Of a stretch of DNA of 58,136 nt, positions 1-9,007 are shown in pieces (position 1 is the first letter of the stretch; each line of letters begins with the position of its first letter). The notes beneath the pieces were generated by a model. It had not been told where the DNA came from, did no database searches, and was given only the letters and a program-made list of their open reading frames with translations. Made by a program: the position numbers and the translations under genes. Source of the stretch: Lachnospiraceae bacterium (lineage in GTDB: Bacteria; Bacillota; Clostridia; Lachnospirales; Lachnospiraceae); contig JAJBTX010000032.1 in assembly GCA_020860645.1 (NCBI GenBank), positions 1 through 58,136 on the forward strand, in the 5' to 3' direction.

Positions 1-306
1 AAATAAAATACAGTCAAATATAAGGCAATACCTGTATGTAAAAAATTTAAACGGCCTGAACTTTGTAGAAATAAGTCCCTTTACCTGACTCTGAAAGCAA
101 AAATTTTCGTAGTGATAACTTGCTGAACCATCCAATAGCTCTTTCTTATAAAGACGCAAACAGGCATTAGCCCACTCATCATCAGGAGAATACTTTCGCA
201 CGAAATACTCCAGGGTCTGAATGTATTTCATTCGATATGAATTATTCTCTTTAAAAATTGGATGTCCTTCCAGCATTTGCGCAATTCCAAGGAAACTTCT
301 GTCCAT
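1..306 (-). CDS. Unknown protein, 5' part only (runs off left edge)
   Basis: An open frame of 102 codons without a stop begins at the ATG at 306 and leaves the window at base 1. The RBS GGAGTG lies 5 to 6 bases upstream and the WYL regulator ends 4 bases earlier, so the two are probably co-transcribed. The visible protein begins MDRSFLGIAQMLEGHPIF and has many Tyr, Phe, Lys and Arg residues, with no signal peptide or membrane segment. Codon use is much more AT-rich than the rest of the window (many TTT, AAA, TAT codons), which suggests recent acquisition. I recognise no family. The link to a WYL regulator could mean a stress or defence role, but that is inference from position only. Confidence 0.6.
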   Translation of the reverse strand, partial: MDRSFLGIAQMLEGHPIFKENNSYRMKYIQTLEYFVRKYSPDDEWANACLRLYKKELLDGSASYHYENFCFQSQVKGLISTKFRPFKFFTYRYCLIFDCILF

Positions 307-310
307 ATTT

Positions 311-1291
311 TCACTCCTTTTTATTTTCTGTTTTTTGTTTTGTCTCTATTTTCTGTATATACCCCTGTCCCCGCATCCACATCTCAATCCCCGTGCCGAA
401 CACCTCCGCCGTCACGGTGTACACGCCGTCCTGCTCCGAGAGGATCTCCGCCGTCGGCAGTCGGTCCAGCACCGCGTTGATATCCGGTCCGGAATAACGG
501 AACTTCACCCGGTGCAGCCGACCACCGTACATAAACTGCACGCGCTTGCGGAATTCTCCCTCCTCGAAGCGCTCCGCGTAGGGCACGGAGAAATGCTCAT
601 CGAGCACTTCCACCTCCTCCAGCCGGTCGATCCGGTAGATCGTCGGGAAGGGATCGTCCGGATTCAGGAACTCCTTCTCGCGATCGATATCCTCGATAAA
701 GGCGGTCAGGTAGAAGTAAAATTCCGAGAACATCACGCCCACCGGCTTCAGCCTGCGGACGACCTCCTCCTGATTCTTCAGCTTTTTATAACGAATCCGA
801 ATGATGCGCTGCTCCTTCACCGCGCGCTCCAGCTCCCAGATGCGGTCCAACAGCTTTTTCCCGTGGCGCAGCTCGATATAATGATACATCTCGTCACCGA
901 TGTATTCGCGCACGAGCTTTCGGTCTTCCTCCCCACTGCACGCGTTTGCAAGCTTATGCAGGATGGGAAGAAGCTCGTCCTTCACGAGCGCGCGGCTCTC
1001 CAGCAGAATCTTGCACACGGCGAGAAGCTCCTGCGGCTTTAGCTGCCGCTCGACGACCGTCTCCAGGCGATAGCCGCCGGAAGCTCTGTCATATTTGACG
1101 GCCTGCTGCTCGCCTGTCTCGCTGACCTGATCCTGCAGAAAGCCCTGAATATCCGCGAGATCTCTCTGTATCGTCCTGGGATTCACGCCGAAATCCGCGC
1201 TCTCCTGCGATTTGTAGATGGTGCGTCCCTCCCTCAGCCGTGTATAAATCGATAAAATCCGTTTTGACTTGTCATCCAGTCCATGCTCCAT
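311..1291 (-). CDS. WYL-domain transcriptional regulator
   Basis: This 326-residue protein has the usual WYL regulator layout: an N-terminal DeoR-like winged helix-turn-helix (about residues 8-65, with NPRTIQRDLADI as recognition helix), a linker, a WYL ligand-sensing domain (about 145-230) and a C-terminal WCX-like extension (about 240-310). The signature reads FYFYLTAF, so the Trp of the W-Y-L triad is Phe here. WYL domains bind nucleotides or nucleic acid ends and often control stress or phage-defence genes. It is transcribed divergently from an XRE-type regulator, and the 224-bp gap between them holds repeated TTGTC/GACAA palindromes that could be its operators. The start is the ATG at 1291, preceded by GCGGGG. 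Confidence 0.85.
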   Translation of the reverse strand: MEHGLDDKSKRILSIYTRLREGRTIYKSQESADFGVNPRTIQRDLADIQGFLQDQVSETGEQQAVKYDRASGGYRLETVVERQLKPQELLAVCKILLESRALVKDELLPILHKLANACSGEEDRKLVREYIGDEMYHYIELRHGKKLLDRIWELERAVKEQRIIRIRYKKLKNQEEVVRRLKPVGVMFSEFYFYLTAFIEDIDREKEFLNPDDPFPTIYRIDRLEEVEVLDEHFSVPYAERFEEGEFRKRVQFMYGGRLHRVKFRYSGPDINAVLDRLPTAEILSEQDGVYTVTAEVFGTGIEMWMRGQGYIQKIETKQKTENKKE

Positions 1292-1339
1292 TGCACATTC
1301 CCCGCTTTTCTTTGATAGTCCCAGTATACATTTTCACAT

Positions 1340-1360
1340 GGACATAATGTGTCATTGTCC
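1340..1360. promoter_or_regulatory. Imperfect inverted repeat, GGACA...TGTCC
   Basis: GGACATAATG, a 3-base spacer and CATTGTCC form an imperfect palindrome close to the WYL gene start. It shares the TGTCC core with the two palindromes nearer the XRE gene, but in the opposite arm order. Confidence 0.35.
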
Positions 1361-1436
1361 AAAAAATCTTCACGTAAAATTTCAGATTTTTTACCGGCTG
1401 ACAGCCTTTGTCATCCACGGACATATTTTTTCTATC

Positions 1437-1455
1437 TTGTCCTGTTTTAGGACAA
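1437..1455. promoter_or_regulatory. Putative operator palindrome, TTGTC-N9-GACAA (copy 1)
   Basis: TTGTCC, seven bases and GGACAA form a perfect 6-bp inverted repeat. The arm sequence and the 9-base spacing between the TTGTC and GACAA cores recur at 1486-1504. Two copies with the same geometry between divergent regulators are what a dimeric repressor site would look like. No footprint evidence is available from sequence. Confidence 0.5.
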
Positions 1456-1485
1456 TTCTTGCCGTCCCTTAGTATATCATCAAAA

Positions 1486-1504
1486 TTGTCCTTTCACAAG
1501 ACAA
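1486..1504. promoter_or_regulatory. Putative operator palindrome, TTGTC-N9-GACAA (copy 2)
   Basis: This is the second TTGTC-N9-GACAA palindrome. It ends 2 bases before the GGAGGA ribosome-binding site of the XRE gene, so binding here could block transcription of that gene. The arms extend by one base to ATTGTC/GACAAT. Confidence 0.5.
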
Positions 1505-1515
1505 TCGGAGGAATC

Positions 1516-1755
1516 ATGGCGCGAATCATCGAGGGAACGCAAAAAAATATCGTCGGCGAAAAAGTCAGACAGCTGCGCCAAAAACAGCAGCTGAGCCAGC
1601 AGGATCTGTCCGCACGACTGGAAACCTACGCGATCTATGTCTGCCGCGGCTCCATGTCCAGAATCGAGGACGGCAGCCGCACGGTCACGGACATTGAGCT
1701 CTATGGCCTCTCACAGGCACTGGAAACACCGGTGGAGGAGTTTTTTAAGAGCTAG
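1516..1755 (+). CDS. Small XRE-family helix-turn-helix regulator
   Basis: A 79-residue protein made almost entirely of one HTH_3/Cro-CI domain (about residues 12-75, with the LRQKQQLSQQDLSARL and SRIEDGSRTV elements). An upstream in-frame ATG at 1408 exists, but the ATG at 1516 follows GGAGGA by 3 to 5 bases and starts at the natural beginning of the domain. There is no effector or sensing domain, so it probably acts as a DNA-binding dimer. It is divergent from the WYL regulator, and two palindromes lie directly upstream; one or both regulators may use them. No partner toxin or phage gene is visible next to it. Confidence 0.8.
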   Translation: MARIIEGTQKNIVGEKVRQLRQKQQLSQQDLSARLETYAIYVCRGSMSRIEDGSRTVTDIELYGLSQALETPVEEFFKS

Positions 1756-1852
1756 GCGAAGTTTCCCGTCCCACTCAGATTTTCGGTAAGCGTTTACTCT
1801 GTATGTATTATACGTTACCCTGACGGCTGTTTCAATTCTTTATATCAGATTT

Positions 1853-1896
1853 TCGTAAAATAAAAAGAGGACAGTAACGCCGAGGTGTTACCGTCC
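1853..1896 (-). terminator. Rho-independent terminator of the ATPase/nuclease pair
   Basis: On the minus strand GGACGGTAACACC pairs with GCGTTACTGTCC across a 3-base loop and is followed by TCTTTTTATTTT. It lies 5 bases after the stop codon at 1901. Confidence 0.85.
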
Positions 1897-1900
1897 CCCT

Positions 1901-3511
1901 TCATGACTGTTTGAAACCCTGAACCACCGCCTCCACCAGTATCTTGTCCCCTATCTCTATCTCATGAACGCCGATCTTTTTATTTTTATTAAAGTTAAAG
2001 CTGAGCATGTATCCCTTATCGAGGTGATAATATTCCAGATAATCGGCAAGCTGCCGCTCCCCGCGCTCGTTATAGGCGTTTCCATGCCAGATCTTCAGCT
2101 CGCACACATACTGTTTGCCCAGATAGTCGATAATCACATCGGTGCGCTCCTGATTGCGGGTTCGGGACTCTATATAATAGTTCCCGGTTCCGTTGATAAT
2201 CGGACGAAGATACAGCAAAAAGTACCTCCTGCCATCGTCCTCTATGAACTTCTGCGTCTGATCGCCATACAGATCGCTGAACGTCTGCACAAACCGTTCC
2301 AGAATCAGCTTCATATCCAGCTGATTGTTCTTGATAAACTGATATTTTTCCCTGTCACCGCGCAGGAAAAGCTCAGACTCCCGCATTTCCGGCGATGCAA
2401 GAAAGGTATCGTAGAGCTGTGTCTCAAAGATGCGGTTTGCCACCACCACGGCCTTATTCTCAATACGGATAAAGCCATACATCAACGCTGTCTGAATTGC
2501 CGGGTCGTAACGGTTGTAGTTCACCGGTTTCCCATCCATCAGCAGGGAGTAAAGCATTTTCCGGAGCTCCGGATACGTGTCCAGCTTATCCTGCAGGGAT
2601 TCAAACAGCATATTGGACTCTTCATAAATACGGCTGACAGCCCGGGCGACGCCCTCCGCCGTCCACGCAGCGCTCTTGTCCGGGAATGCATCTGTCCCGC
2701 AGATCTCTTCATCCAGATATTTACAGATACTGGATACCAGCACCGGATAACCGGAAGTATAGTCATAAATCAGCCCGGCGACCGCGCTCACGTCCATTCC
2801 CGTTTCATAATCTGCCTCATATTCCCGCAGCATTCCGGCTATATCCTCCGCTGAAAAGCTCATATCCAGAGAAAAGACGGACGCAATATTCCAGGGACTG
2901 TTCGGCTGATGATCCGATTCCGAGCGCAGCTTCTGCTTGACATTGCGAATATCCTGCACACCGGCCAGAATGATCGACTGGAAGGTCGGCATGATATCCC
3001 GGTGAAGATAGCCGCTTCGCAGCTGTGAGAGGAAATCCAGAAACACCTGAAAATCCGACGCCGTGTCCACCTCATCGATCAGGAGCACTAACGGCCTCTC
3101 CGATCTGGCGCAGCATTCGCTCAATGCGAGAAAGAGCTTGCGCAGGCTTGTTCTGGGAACTTCCCCATTCGCAAATTTCTGCAGTGCCTCCGCCGTTGTC
3201 TCCTCAATGCTGTCATTTCCCCTGATATTGAGGCAAAATTCTCTGGCAAAAGCCTCCGTAAAGGCTTCGACGTCTGCAAATTCTGACGAATCCAGATTTT
3301 GAAAATCAATACTGACAACGACATACTTCTCCCGAAGAGCATCCGCAAGCAGGCGCAGCGTCGTGGTCTTTCCATACTGCCGCCCCCGATTGAGCGTAAT
3401 ATAATCTCCGCGGTCTATCATCGTCTCAATTTCCTGCAGACGCTTTGTAATATCAACCATATAATGAATTTCCGGCCTGCAATTACCGGTTACATTAAAT
3501 CTTTTCGCCAT
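1901..3511 (-). CDS. AAA-type ATPase with C-terminal PD-(D/E)xK nuclease domain
   Basis: A 536-residue protein. The N-terminal P-loop ATPase has NRGRQYGKTTT (residues 41-51; the first Gly of the Walker A motif is replaced) and Walker B LVLLIDEVD (141-149), followed by a helical part with SGYPVLVSSIC, as in archaeal-ATPase/STAND-like families. The C-terminus has a restriction-fold signature: Asp458, then E471-L-K473 in CELKIW. The N-terminal MAK-FNVT and HYMVDIT segments recur in the gene at 41590. Its start lies inside the 3' end of the gene above it (17-bp overlap; RBS GGAGGGG), so the two are translationally coupled. The family is widespread in gut Clostridia and Bacteroidetes, but its biological role is not established; DNA cleavage is inferred from the fold only. 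Confidence 0.8.
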   Translation of the reverse strand: MAKRFNVTGNCRPEIHYMVDITKRLQEIETMIDRGDYITLNRGRQYGKTTTLRLLADALREKYVVVSIDFQNLDSSEFADVEAFTEAFAREFCLNIRGNDSIEETTAEALQKFANGEVPRTSLRKLFLALSECCARSERPLVLLIDEVDTASDFQVFLDFLSQLRSGYLHRDIMPTFQSIILAGVQDIRNVKQKLRSESDHQPNSPWNIASVFSLDMSFSAEDIAGMLREYEADYETGMDVSAVAGLIYDYTSGYPVLVSSICKYLDEEICGTDAFPDKSAAWTAEGVARAVSRIYEESNMLFESLQDKLDTYPELRKMLYSLLMDGKPVNYNRYDPAIQTALMYGFIRIENKAVVVANRIFETQLYDTFLASPEMRESELFLRGDREKYQFIKNNQLDMKLILERFVQTFSDLYGDQTQKFIEDDGRRYFLLYLRPIINGTGNYYIESRTRNQERTDVIIDYLGKQYVCELKIWHGNAYNERGERQLADYLEYYHLDKGYMLSFNFNKNKKIGVHEIEIGDKILVEAVVQGFKQS

Positions 3512-5180
3512 CCTGCCCCTCCAATGCCGCTACCCTGCACTTCTTGCGGTGAAACGCAATCCCACAGCGATACACCTCTTCCACTTCCGAATCGTCGAAA
3601 TATTCGTCATACTTCCGGCCCTCAATCTGTCGCAGGCCCTCCTTCGCCTTATCCGGCAGCGCCGCAAAGCTTCCGGCATACTTCACCTCAATCAGATATC
3701 CGATCTGTCGTCGTCTGTCGATCAGGATGATATCCGCGCGCCCGTCGCCCGCCTCACGGTTCGACTTGACGCGCCAGCCGCGCCGCCCCCGCAGCAGGCC
3801 AAGCAGCAGCCCGTGGTAAAAGGTCTCCTTCATCTCGTCCGTATTCCCACCGTCCATAAAACTGATGGAATCGGCCAGGCAGGCATTGAGGCAGTTTTCA
3901 ATATCCGCCGTCCGCTGCTCGTCAAAGGCCCGGAACAGAGGCTCCAGACCTCCCTCAACACGCGTGTAGAACCAGTCCTTAATCTGCCGCTCGAAGAGGC
4001 TGCTGATCTCACGGTTCGGTATGGTCAGCTGGTAGCTGCCATCCTCGTTTCTTTCGCGATAAGTCAGGTATCCGGTGGTGAACAGAATGCTCCAGAGATT
4101 GTCAATATTCCGGTCCATCTCCGCATAGGTCAGTTCCATCTGAATGTCTTTATCGATGCTCTTCCCCTCGGAGAGCTCCTCCAGCTCCTCGCGCGTCGTC
4201 TCGTCAGCCATCTCCACAAAGCGAAGAATCATATCATTTCCGCTCGTATTTGCCCAGAAATTCTGCGGCCTGCGATCGCTGCTGTGCCGGAGCTGTTCGC
4301 ACCAGTTGATCACATCCCAGGGGCAGTAGACATAGACAGAACCGAAGTGGTATCCATCGTACCACTCCTTTGTGAGATCATAGTAGTCTCCCAGCCCATA
4401 GTAGTCCAGCATCTCACGCACTTCCGCGTCCGTAAAGCCAAACCACTCGTCATACTGCTCATCGACAATCGTGTGCACCTTCGGATTGTTAAAACCGGTG
4501 AAAATACTCTCCTTTGCGACACGCAGGCAGCCCGTGACCACGGAGAACAGCAGGCTGTCGTTCGTCTTCATCCCATATCCGAAGATCTGGCTGATCAGCT
4601 CCGCCATTTCCCTGTAATAACCGTTCGCCTCCGCCTTCTGCAGGGGGACGTCGTATTCATCGATCAGAATGATCACTTTTTTATCATAATGCTTGTGAAG
4701 GAGGCGTGCTAATACCAGGAGTGCGCTCTGCAGTTCTCCCTCACAGGATCTTAACTGGCTCAGAACTACTTTATCCTGATCATCCAGTTTGTCACTGCTC
4801 ATCAGAAACGCCAGTCTGTCCGCCTCCATGCGGATCGTCGTCCACATCTGCCGCTCTGCGGAGGCATAATCGAGCCCCTTCACCTGCTTGAGCGAAATGG
4901 AAATCACCGGATACTGTCCCATATACGCCTCGCACAGGGCTGTCTCCCCAGCGATGAAAAGGCCGTCAAACAGGCTCTTATCCGTCCCGATCTCGAAGAA
5001 AGCGCGCAGCATGCTCATATTCAGGCTCTTGCCGAAGCGCCGCGGTCGGGTGAAAAGATTCACTTCCGTCCAACCGTCAAGCAGTTCCTTTATTAATCCC
5101 GTCTTATCAACATAATAAAAACTCCCACTGCGCAGTTTTTCAAAACTCTCAATTCCCACCGGTGGTCTTCTCATCTCCAT
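3495..5180 (-). CDS. AAA-ATPase-like protein (PF09820 type) with PD-(D/E)xK domain
   Basis: A 561-residue protein of the AAA-ATPase-like plus DUF1703/PDDEXK_9 family. VNLFTRPRRFGKS (residues 40-52) is the degenerate P-loop, and VIILIDEYDVPL (169-180) is Walker B. A C-terminal D483...E498-V-K500 motif (ADIILID, IEVKY) marks the nuclease-like fold. An ATG at 5201 is in frame, but the start at 5180 is preferred: AAGGAGG lies 8 bases before it, and the paralogue at 42435-44141 aligns from this residue. It overlaps the next ATPase/nuclease gene by 17 bp. The substrate and physiological role are unknown. Confidence 0.8.
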   Translation of the reverse strand: MEMRRPPVGIESFEKLRSGSFYYVDKTGLIKELLDGWTEVNLFTRPRRFGKSLNMSMLRAFFEIGTDKSLFDGLFIAGETALCEAYMGQYPVISISLKQVKGLDYASAERQMWTTIRMEADRLAFLMSSDKLDDQDKVVLSQLRSCEGELQSALLVLARLLHKHYDKKVIILIDEYDVPLQKAEANGYYREMAELISQIFGYGMKTNDSLLFSVVTGCLRVAKESIFTGFNNPKVHTIVDEQYDEWFGFTDAEVREMLDYYGLGDYYDLTKEWYDGYHFGSVYVYCPWDVINWCEQLRHSSDRRPQNFWANTSGNDMILRFVEMADETTREELEELSEGKSIDKDIQMELTYAEMDRNIDNLWSILFTTGYLTYRERNEDGSYQLTIPNREISSLFERQIKDWFYTRVEGGLEPLFRAFDEQRTADIENCLNACLADSISFMDGGNTDEMKETFYHGLLLGLLRGRRGWRVKSNREAGDGRADIILIDRRRQIGYLIEVKYAGSFAALPDKAKEGLRQIEGRKYDEYFDDSEVEEVYRCGIAFHRKKCRVAALEGQDGEKI

Positions 5181-5215
5181 AGGGCTGCCCTCCTTACCCA
5201 TCGCCTGTTTCTATT

Positions 5216-5244
5216 AGCTTAGCACAGCGCCCGCGCGGATTCAA
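5216..5244 (-). promoter_or_regulatory. Likely promoter of the first ATPase/nuclease pair
   Basis: The minus strand shows TTGAAT, a 17-base spacer and TAAGCT, 36 bases before the chosen start codon. The match to the sigma-A consensus is moderate. Confidence 0.45.
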
Positions 5245-5291
5245 GCGAAAACAAAAAACGGACAGCGCTCCGCTCCTGTTCCGCAAGCGCG

Positions 5292-5324
5292 AAAAAAGAC
5301 GCCGTTTTTGACGCGGCGTCTTTT
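5292..5324 (-). terminator. Terminator of pckA
   Basis: AAAAGACGCCG pairs with CGGCGTCTTTT around a 9-base loop and ends in TTTTTT on the minus strand. The stem starts 18 bases after the pckA stop and separates it from the ATPase pair. Confidence 0.85.
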
Positions 5325-5342
5325 CCTTAACATATTTACAAT

Positions 5343-6956
5343 TTACAGCTGCGGGCCTGCCGGTACCAGCGCCTTGCCTGCCTCGTTGCTCTCATACTTC
5401 TTGAAGTTCTTGATGAAGCGTCCCGCGAGGTCCTTCGCCTTCGCATCCCACTCGGAAGCGTCCGCATAGGTGTCGCGCGGATCGAGGATACCGGTGTCCA
5501 CGCCCTCGAGCTCGGTCGGCACTTCCAGGTTGAAGTACGGGATCTTCTTGGTCGGAGCCTTGAGGATCGCGCCGCCCAGGATCGCGTCAATGATGCCACG
5601 GGTATCCTTGATGGAGATACGCTTGCCGGTGCCGTTCCAGCCGGTGTTGACAAGGTAGGCCTTCGCGCCGCTCTTCTGCATTCTCTTTACAAGCTCCTCC
5701 GCATACTTCGTCGGATGCAGCTCCAGGAAAGCCTGGCCGAAGCAGGCCGAGAAGGTTGGGGTCGGCTCGGTGATGCCGCGCTCCGTGCCGGCGAGCTTTG
5801 CCGTGAAACCGGACAGGAAGTAGTACTGCGTCTGATCCGGAGTCAGGATCGATACGGGCGGAAGTACGCCGAACGCGTCAGCGGAGAGGAAGATCACATC
5901 CTTCGCCTCCGGCGCCGCGGAGATCGGGCGCACGTTCTTCACGATCTTCTCGATGTGCTCGATCGGATAGGAAACGCGGGTGTTCTCGGTCACGCTCTTG
6001 TCAGCGAAATCAATCTTGCCGTTCTCATCGAGCGTCACGTTCTCGAGGAGCGCGTTGCGTCTGATCGCGTTGTAGATATCCGGCTCGGACTCCTTGTCGA
6101 GGTTGATAACCTTCGCATAGCAGCCGCCCTCGAAGTTGAACACGCCGTTGTCGTCCCAGCCGTGCTCGTCGTCGCCAATCAGCAGACGCTTCGGGTCGGT
6201 GGAGAGCGTCGTCTTGCCCGTGCCGGAGAGGCCGAAGAAGATCGCGGTGTTCTCGCCGTTCATGTCGGTGTTCGCCGAGCAGTGCATCGCGGCGATGCCC
6301 TTCAGCGGCAGATAGTAGTTCATCATGGAGAAGAGACCCTTCTTCATCTCTCCGCCGTACCAGGTATTGAGGATGACCTGCTCGCGGCTCGTGATATTGA
6401 ACACCACCGCGGTCTCGGAGTTCAGACCGAGCTCCTTATAGTTCTCTACCTTCGCCTTGGAAGCGTTGTAGACGACGAAATCCGGCTCGAAGTTCTCGAG
6501 CTCCTCGTCCGTCGGGATGATGAACATATTCTTGATGAAGTGCGCCTGCCAGGCTACTTCCATCATGAAGCGGATGGCCATGCGGGTGTCCTTGTTCGCG
6601 CCGCAGAACGCGTCGACGACGAAGAGTCTCTTTCCGGAGAGCTGCTCCTGCGCGAGCTTCTTGACCGCCGCCCAGGTCTCCTCGCTGGCCGGATGGTTGT
6701 CGTTCGGATACTCCGGCGTCGTCCACCATACGGTATCCTTCGAGTTCTCATCCATGACAATAAATTTATCCTGCGGGGAACGGCCCGTGTAGATACCGGT
6801 CATAACGTTGACCGCGCCCAGCTCGCTGACCTGGCCCTTGTCATAGCCTGTGAGCTCCGGCTTCGTCTCCTCCTCGAACAAGGTCTCAAAGGACGGATTA
6901 TGTACGATTTCGGTGGTTCCCGTGATGCCATACTTTGTCAGATCGATTTTTGCCAT
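5343..6956 (-). CDS. pckA: Phosphoenolpyruvate carboxykinase (ATP)
   Basis: PckA interconverts oxaloacetate plus ATP with PEP, CO2 and ADP in the cytosol. In fermenters it may run either towards gluconeogenesis or towards CO2 fixation and ATP gain. The 537-residue protein has the usual length and the family's P-loop [11 protein letters not shown] (residues 242-252), the metal/nucleotide segment [11 protein letters not shown] and the earlier [10 protein letters not shown] signature. The chosen ATG at 6956 follows an AGAGGTAAGAAG stretch; an upstream in-frame start adds 24 residues without homology. It has its own promoter at 7034-7061 and a strong terminator, so it is probably monocistronic. 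Confidence 0.95.
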   Translation of the reverse strand: MAKIDLTKYGITGTTEIVHNPSFETLFEEETKPELTGYDKGQVSELGAVNVMTGIYTGRSPQDKFIVMDENSKDTVWWTTPEYPNDNHPASEETWAAVKKLAQEQLSGKRLFVVDAFCGANKDTRMAIRFMMEVAWQAHFIKNMFIIPTDEELENFEPDFVVYNASKAKVENYKELGLNSETAVVFNITSREQVILNTWYGGEMKKGLFSMMNYYLPLKGIAAMHCSANTDMNGENTAIFFGLSGTGKTTLSTDPKRLLIGDDEHGWDDNGVFNFEGGCYAKVINLDKESEPDIYNAIRRNALLENVTLDENGKIDFADKSVTENTRVSYPIEHIEKIVKNVRPISAAPEAKDVIFLSADAFGVLPPVSILTPDQTQYYFLSGFTAKLAGTERGITEPTPTFSACFGQAFLELHPTKYAEELVKRMQKSGAKAYLVNTGWNGTGKRISIKDTRGIIDAILGGAILKAPTKKIPYFNLEVPTELEGVDTGILDPRDTYADASEWDAKAKDLAGRFIKNFKKYESNEAGKALVPAGPQL

Positions 6957-7033
6957 ACTTCTCTTACCTCTTTCTTTATTCTGTGTATTGTTTATCACTG
7001 AGCTCTCTCCTGATTTTGAGCCTATCACAATCT

Positions 7034-7061
7034 ATTTTACATACGATGATAGAAAAGTCAA
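7034..7061 (-). promoter_or_regulatory. pckA promoter
   Basis: The minus strand shows TTGACT, a 16-base spacer and TAAAAT. A second TTGACT overlaps it by one base at 7061-7066 and contains the TGA stop codon of the upstream membrane-protein gene. The 5' UTR would be about 70 bases. Confidence 0.7.
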
Positions 7062-7062
7062 G

Positions 7063-7407
7063 TCAAAAGTACTTCTGCGAGGCGCGCTTCGCCATGATCG
7101 CGTACCAGACCAGACAGACGATCATCCCGATCATGAAGACCCAGTACAGGCTGTTGACCTCGACCAGGTAGGTATTAATCAGGGAAATCACCCCATACGC
7201 GACCATCACCCCGCCCATGACGGAGAGCTTTGGCGACATCTCCCCCGCGTAGGCCGGCAGATCCCTGCAGGCCTCCGGCTTCGTGTCCTTCGAGAGCAGG
7301 AAGGTCTGCACGATCTTTCCCTGCGCCTTCAGGACATAGGCCGAGTACAGCGCGTACACGCCGCAGGCGAGTATCAGGATATCCATAAAGCTCCACATAC
7401 TGTCCAT
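7063..7407 (-). CDS. Small integral membrane protein, function unknown
   Basis: A 114-residue protein with three predicted membrane helices (about residues 8-27, 62-82 and 86-107). Between the first two is a polar loop with the text SKDTKPEACRDLPAYAGEM. The start at 7407 has AGGAGG at 6 bases. It follows thrC after only 10 bases, so it is probably co-transcribed with it. I do not recognise a named family. The helix arrangement and small size would fit a membrane accessory or small transporter subunit, but nothing in the sequence proves this. Confidence 0.7.
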   Translation of the reverse strand: MDSMWSFMDILILACGVYALYSAYVLKAQGKIVQTFLLSKDTKPEACRDLPAYAGEMSPKLSVMGGVMVAYGVISLINTYLVEVNSLYWVFMIGMIVCLVWYAIMAKRASQKYF

Positions 7408-7417
7408 ATTGCCCCTC

Positions 7418-8911
7418 CTATCTGACGCCGAGGAAAGTCTTTACCGTCTGCTCCATCTCCTGCACCTCGCAGACCGTCGTATGACGCACAGGCGCACTGC
7501 GAATCTCCTCGATCGCGTTCGGGATCTTCGTGCCGGAGAGCGCATGCAGCTCATCCACCAGTTCGAAATCTCCCATCCTGCCATATTTCTCCGCGTCGAT
7601 GGCCTCCATCACGCTGCGTGTGAACTTGTAGGGGCTCGCGGTCGAGGCGATCACCGTCGTCCTCGTATCGCCGGTCTCCTCTTTGTATTTCTGATACGCG
7701 CAGGCCGCCACCGAGGTGTGCGGATCCATCACATAGCCGTCCTCCTCATAGGCGCCGCGGATCGTCGCGGCCGACTCCGGCTCCGAGGCGAAGTATCCGC
7801 AGAAATCCTGCAGCTGCTCCCGCATGGCGGGCGTGATGGAATATTTTCCGTTCTTCGAGAGCTCTCCCATCAGCTCCGTATCCTTTCCGGCGTCCGCGCC
7901 CGCGATCCGGTAGATCAGACGCTCGAGATTACTGGAAATAAGGATGTCCATCGACGGCGAGCTCGTCAGGATGAAGGGACGGTTCTTATCATACTCTCCG
8001 GTGCGGAAGAAATCATAGAGCACCTTATTCTCATTAGAGGCGCATACGAGCTTCGCGATCGGCAGACCCATCAGCTTCGCGTAGTAGGCCGCGAGAATAT
8101 TGCCAAAATTACCAGTGGGGACGACGACGTTGATCTCCTCCCCGTCCGCGATCTCGCCGCGCGCGAGCAGCTGCACATAGGCATATACATAATAGACGAC
8201 CTGCGGCACCAGGCGTCCGATATTGATCGAGTTTGCGCTCGAAAACTGGAAACCGGCCGCATCGAGCTCTTTCTCCAGCGCCCCGTCCCCGAAAATCGCC
8301 TTGACGCCGTTCTGCGCATCGTCAAAGTTGCCGTGAATGCCAACGACCAGCGTATTGTCGCCCTTCTGCGTCACCATCTGCTTCTCCTGGATCGGACTCA
8401 CGCCGTCCTTCGGGTAAAAGACAATAATCCGCGTGCCCGGCACGTCCGCGAAACCGGCCAGCGCTGCCTTCCCGGTGTCGCCGGAGGTCGCGGTCAGAAT
8501 CACAATCTCATTTTTGATCTGATTTTTCTTCGCCGCCGTCGTCATCAGATGCGGCAGGATCGAGAGCGCCATGTCCTTGAAGGCAATCGTCGCCCCGTGG
8601 AAAAGCTCCAGATGCCAGGCTCCGCCCACCTTTACGAGCGGCGCGATCTCCTCCGTGTCAAACTTCTCATCGTAAGCGCCCGCGATGCAGCCTTTCAGCT
8701 CCTCCTCCGTGAAATCGGTCAGGAACAGCCGCATCACCTCGTAGGCCAGCTCCCGGTAATTCATCCCGGCCAGCGTGCGAAGGTCGCAGGAAAGCTGCGG
8801 AATCGTGGTCGGCACAAACAGGCCGCCGTCGTGCGCGAGTCCCTGCAGAATCGCCTGGGAGGCCGTGACCTCCTCCTTCGCTCCTCTTGTACTTCTGTAT
8901 AACACATCCAT
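7418..8911 (-). CDS. thrC: Threonine synthase
   Basis: ThrC converts O-phosphohomoserine to threonine with pyridoxal phosphate. The 497-residue protein is the long form typical of Clostridia. The PLP lysine is K112 in HGATIAFKDMAL, the substrate/PLP segment ATSGDTGKAAL follows, and an SNLERL helix lies further on. The ATG at 8911 is preceded by GAGG. Its product feeds the threonine dehydratase (ilvA, 46088-47299) and so isoleucine synthesis. The gene lies just below the hydrolase terminator and reads into the small membrane protein. Confidence 0.95.
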   Translation of the reverse strand: MDVLYRSTRGAKEEVTASQAILQGLAHDGGLFVPTTIPQLSCDLRTLAGMNYRELAYEVMRLFLTDFTEEELKGCIAGAYDEKFDTEEIAPLVKVGGAWHLELFHGATIAFKDMALSILPHLMTTAAKKNQIKNEIVILTATSGDTGKAALAGFADVPGTRIIVFYPKDGVSPIQEKQMVTQKGDNTLVVGIHGNFDDAQNGVKAIFGDGALEKELDAAGFQFSSANSINIGRLVPQVVYYVYAYVQLLARGEIADGEEINVVVPTGNFGNILAAYYAKLMGLPIAKLVCASNENKVLYDFFRTGEYDKNRPFILTSSPSMDILISSNLERLIYRIAGADAGKDTELMGELSKNGKYSITPAMREQLQDFCGYFASEPESAATIRGAYEEDGYVMDPHTSVAACAYQKYKEETGDTRTTVIASTASPYKFTRSVMEAIDAEKYGRMGDFELVDELHALSGTKIPNAIEEIRSAPVRHTTVCEVQEMEQTVKTFLGVR

Positions 8912-8973
8912 CTTTTCGTTCCTCTTTCTGCCATTGTCTGCTCAAAACTGCCCTTCCAGTGTATCATAAGGCG

Positions 8974-9006
8974 CAAAAAAAAGAAAGGGGAAACGCTCCC
9001 CTTTCT
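8974..9006 (-). terminator. Terminator of the SleB-type hydrolase gene
   Basis: AGAAAGGGGA and TCCCCTTTCT form a 10-bp stem with a 5-base loop, followed on the minus strand by TTTTTTTT. It starts directly after the stop codon at 9008. Confidence 0.85.
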
Positions 9007-9007
9007 C

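Noticed and set aside
1437-1504. CRISPR-like short repeats near the XRE gene
   Set aside because: Only two inverted-repeat copies exist, with no regular repeat-spacer array; operator sites explain them better.
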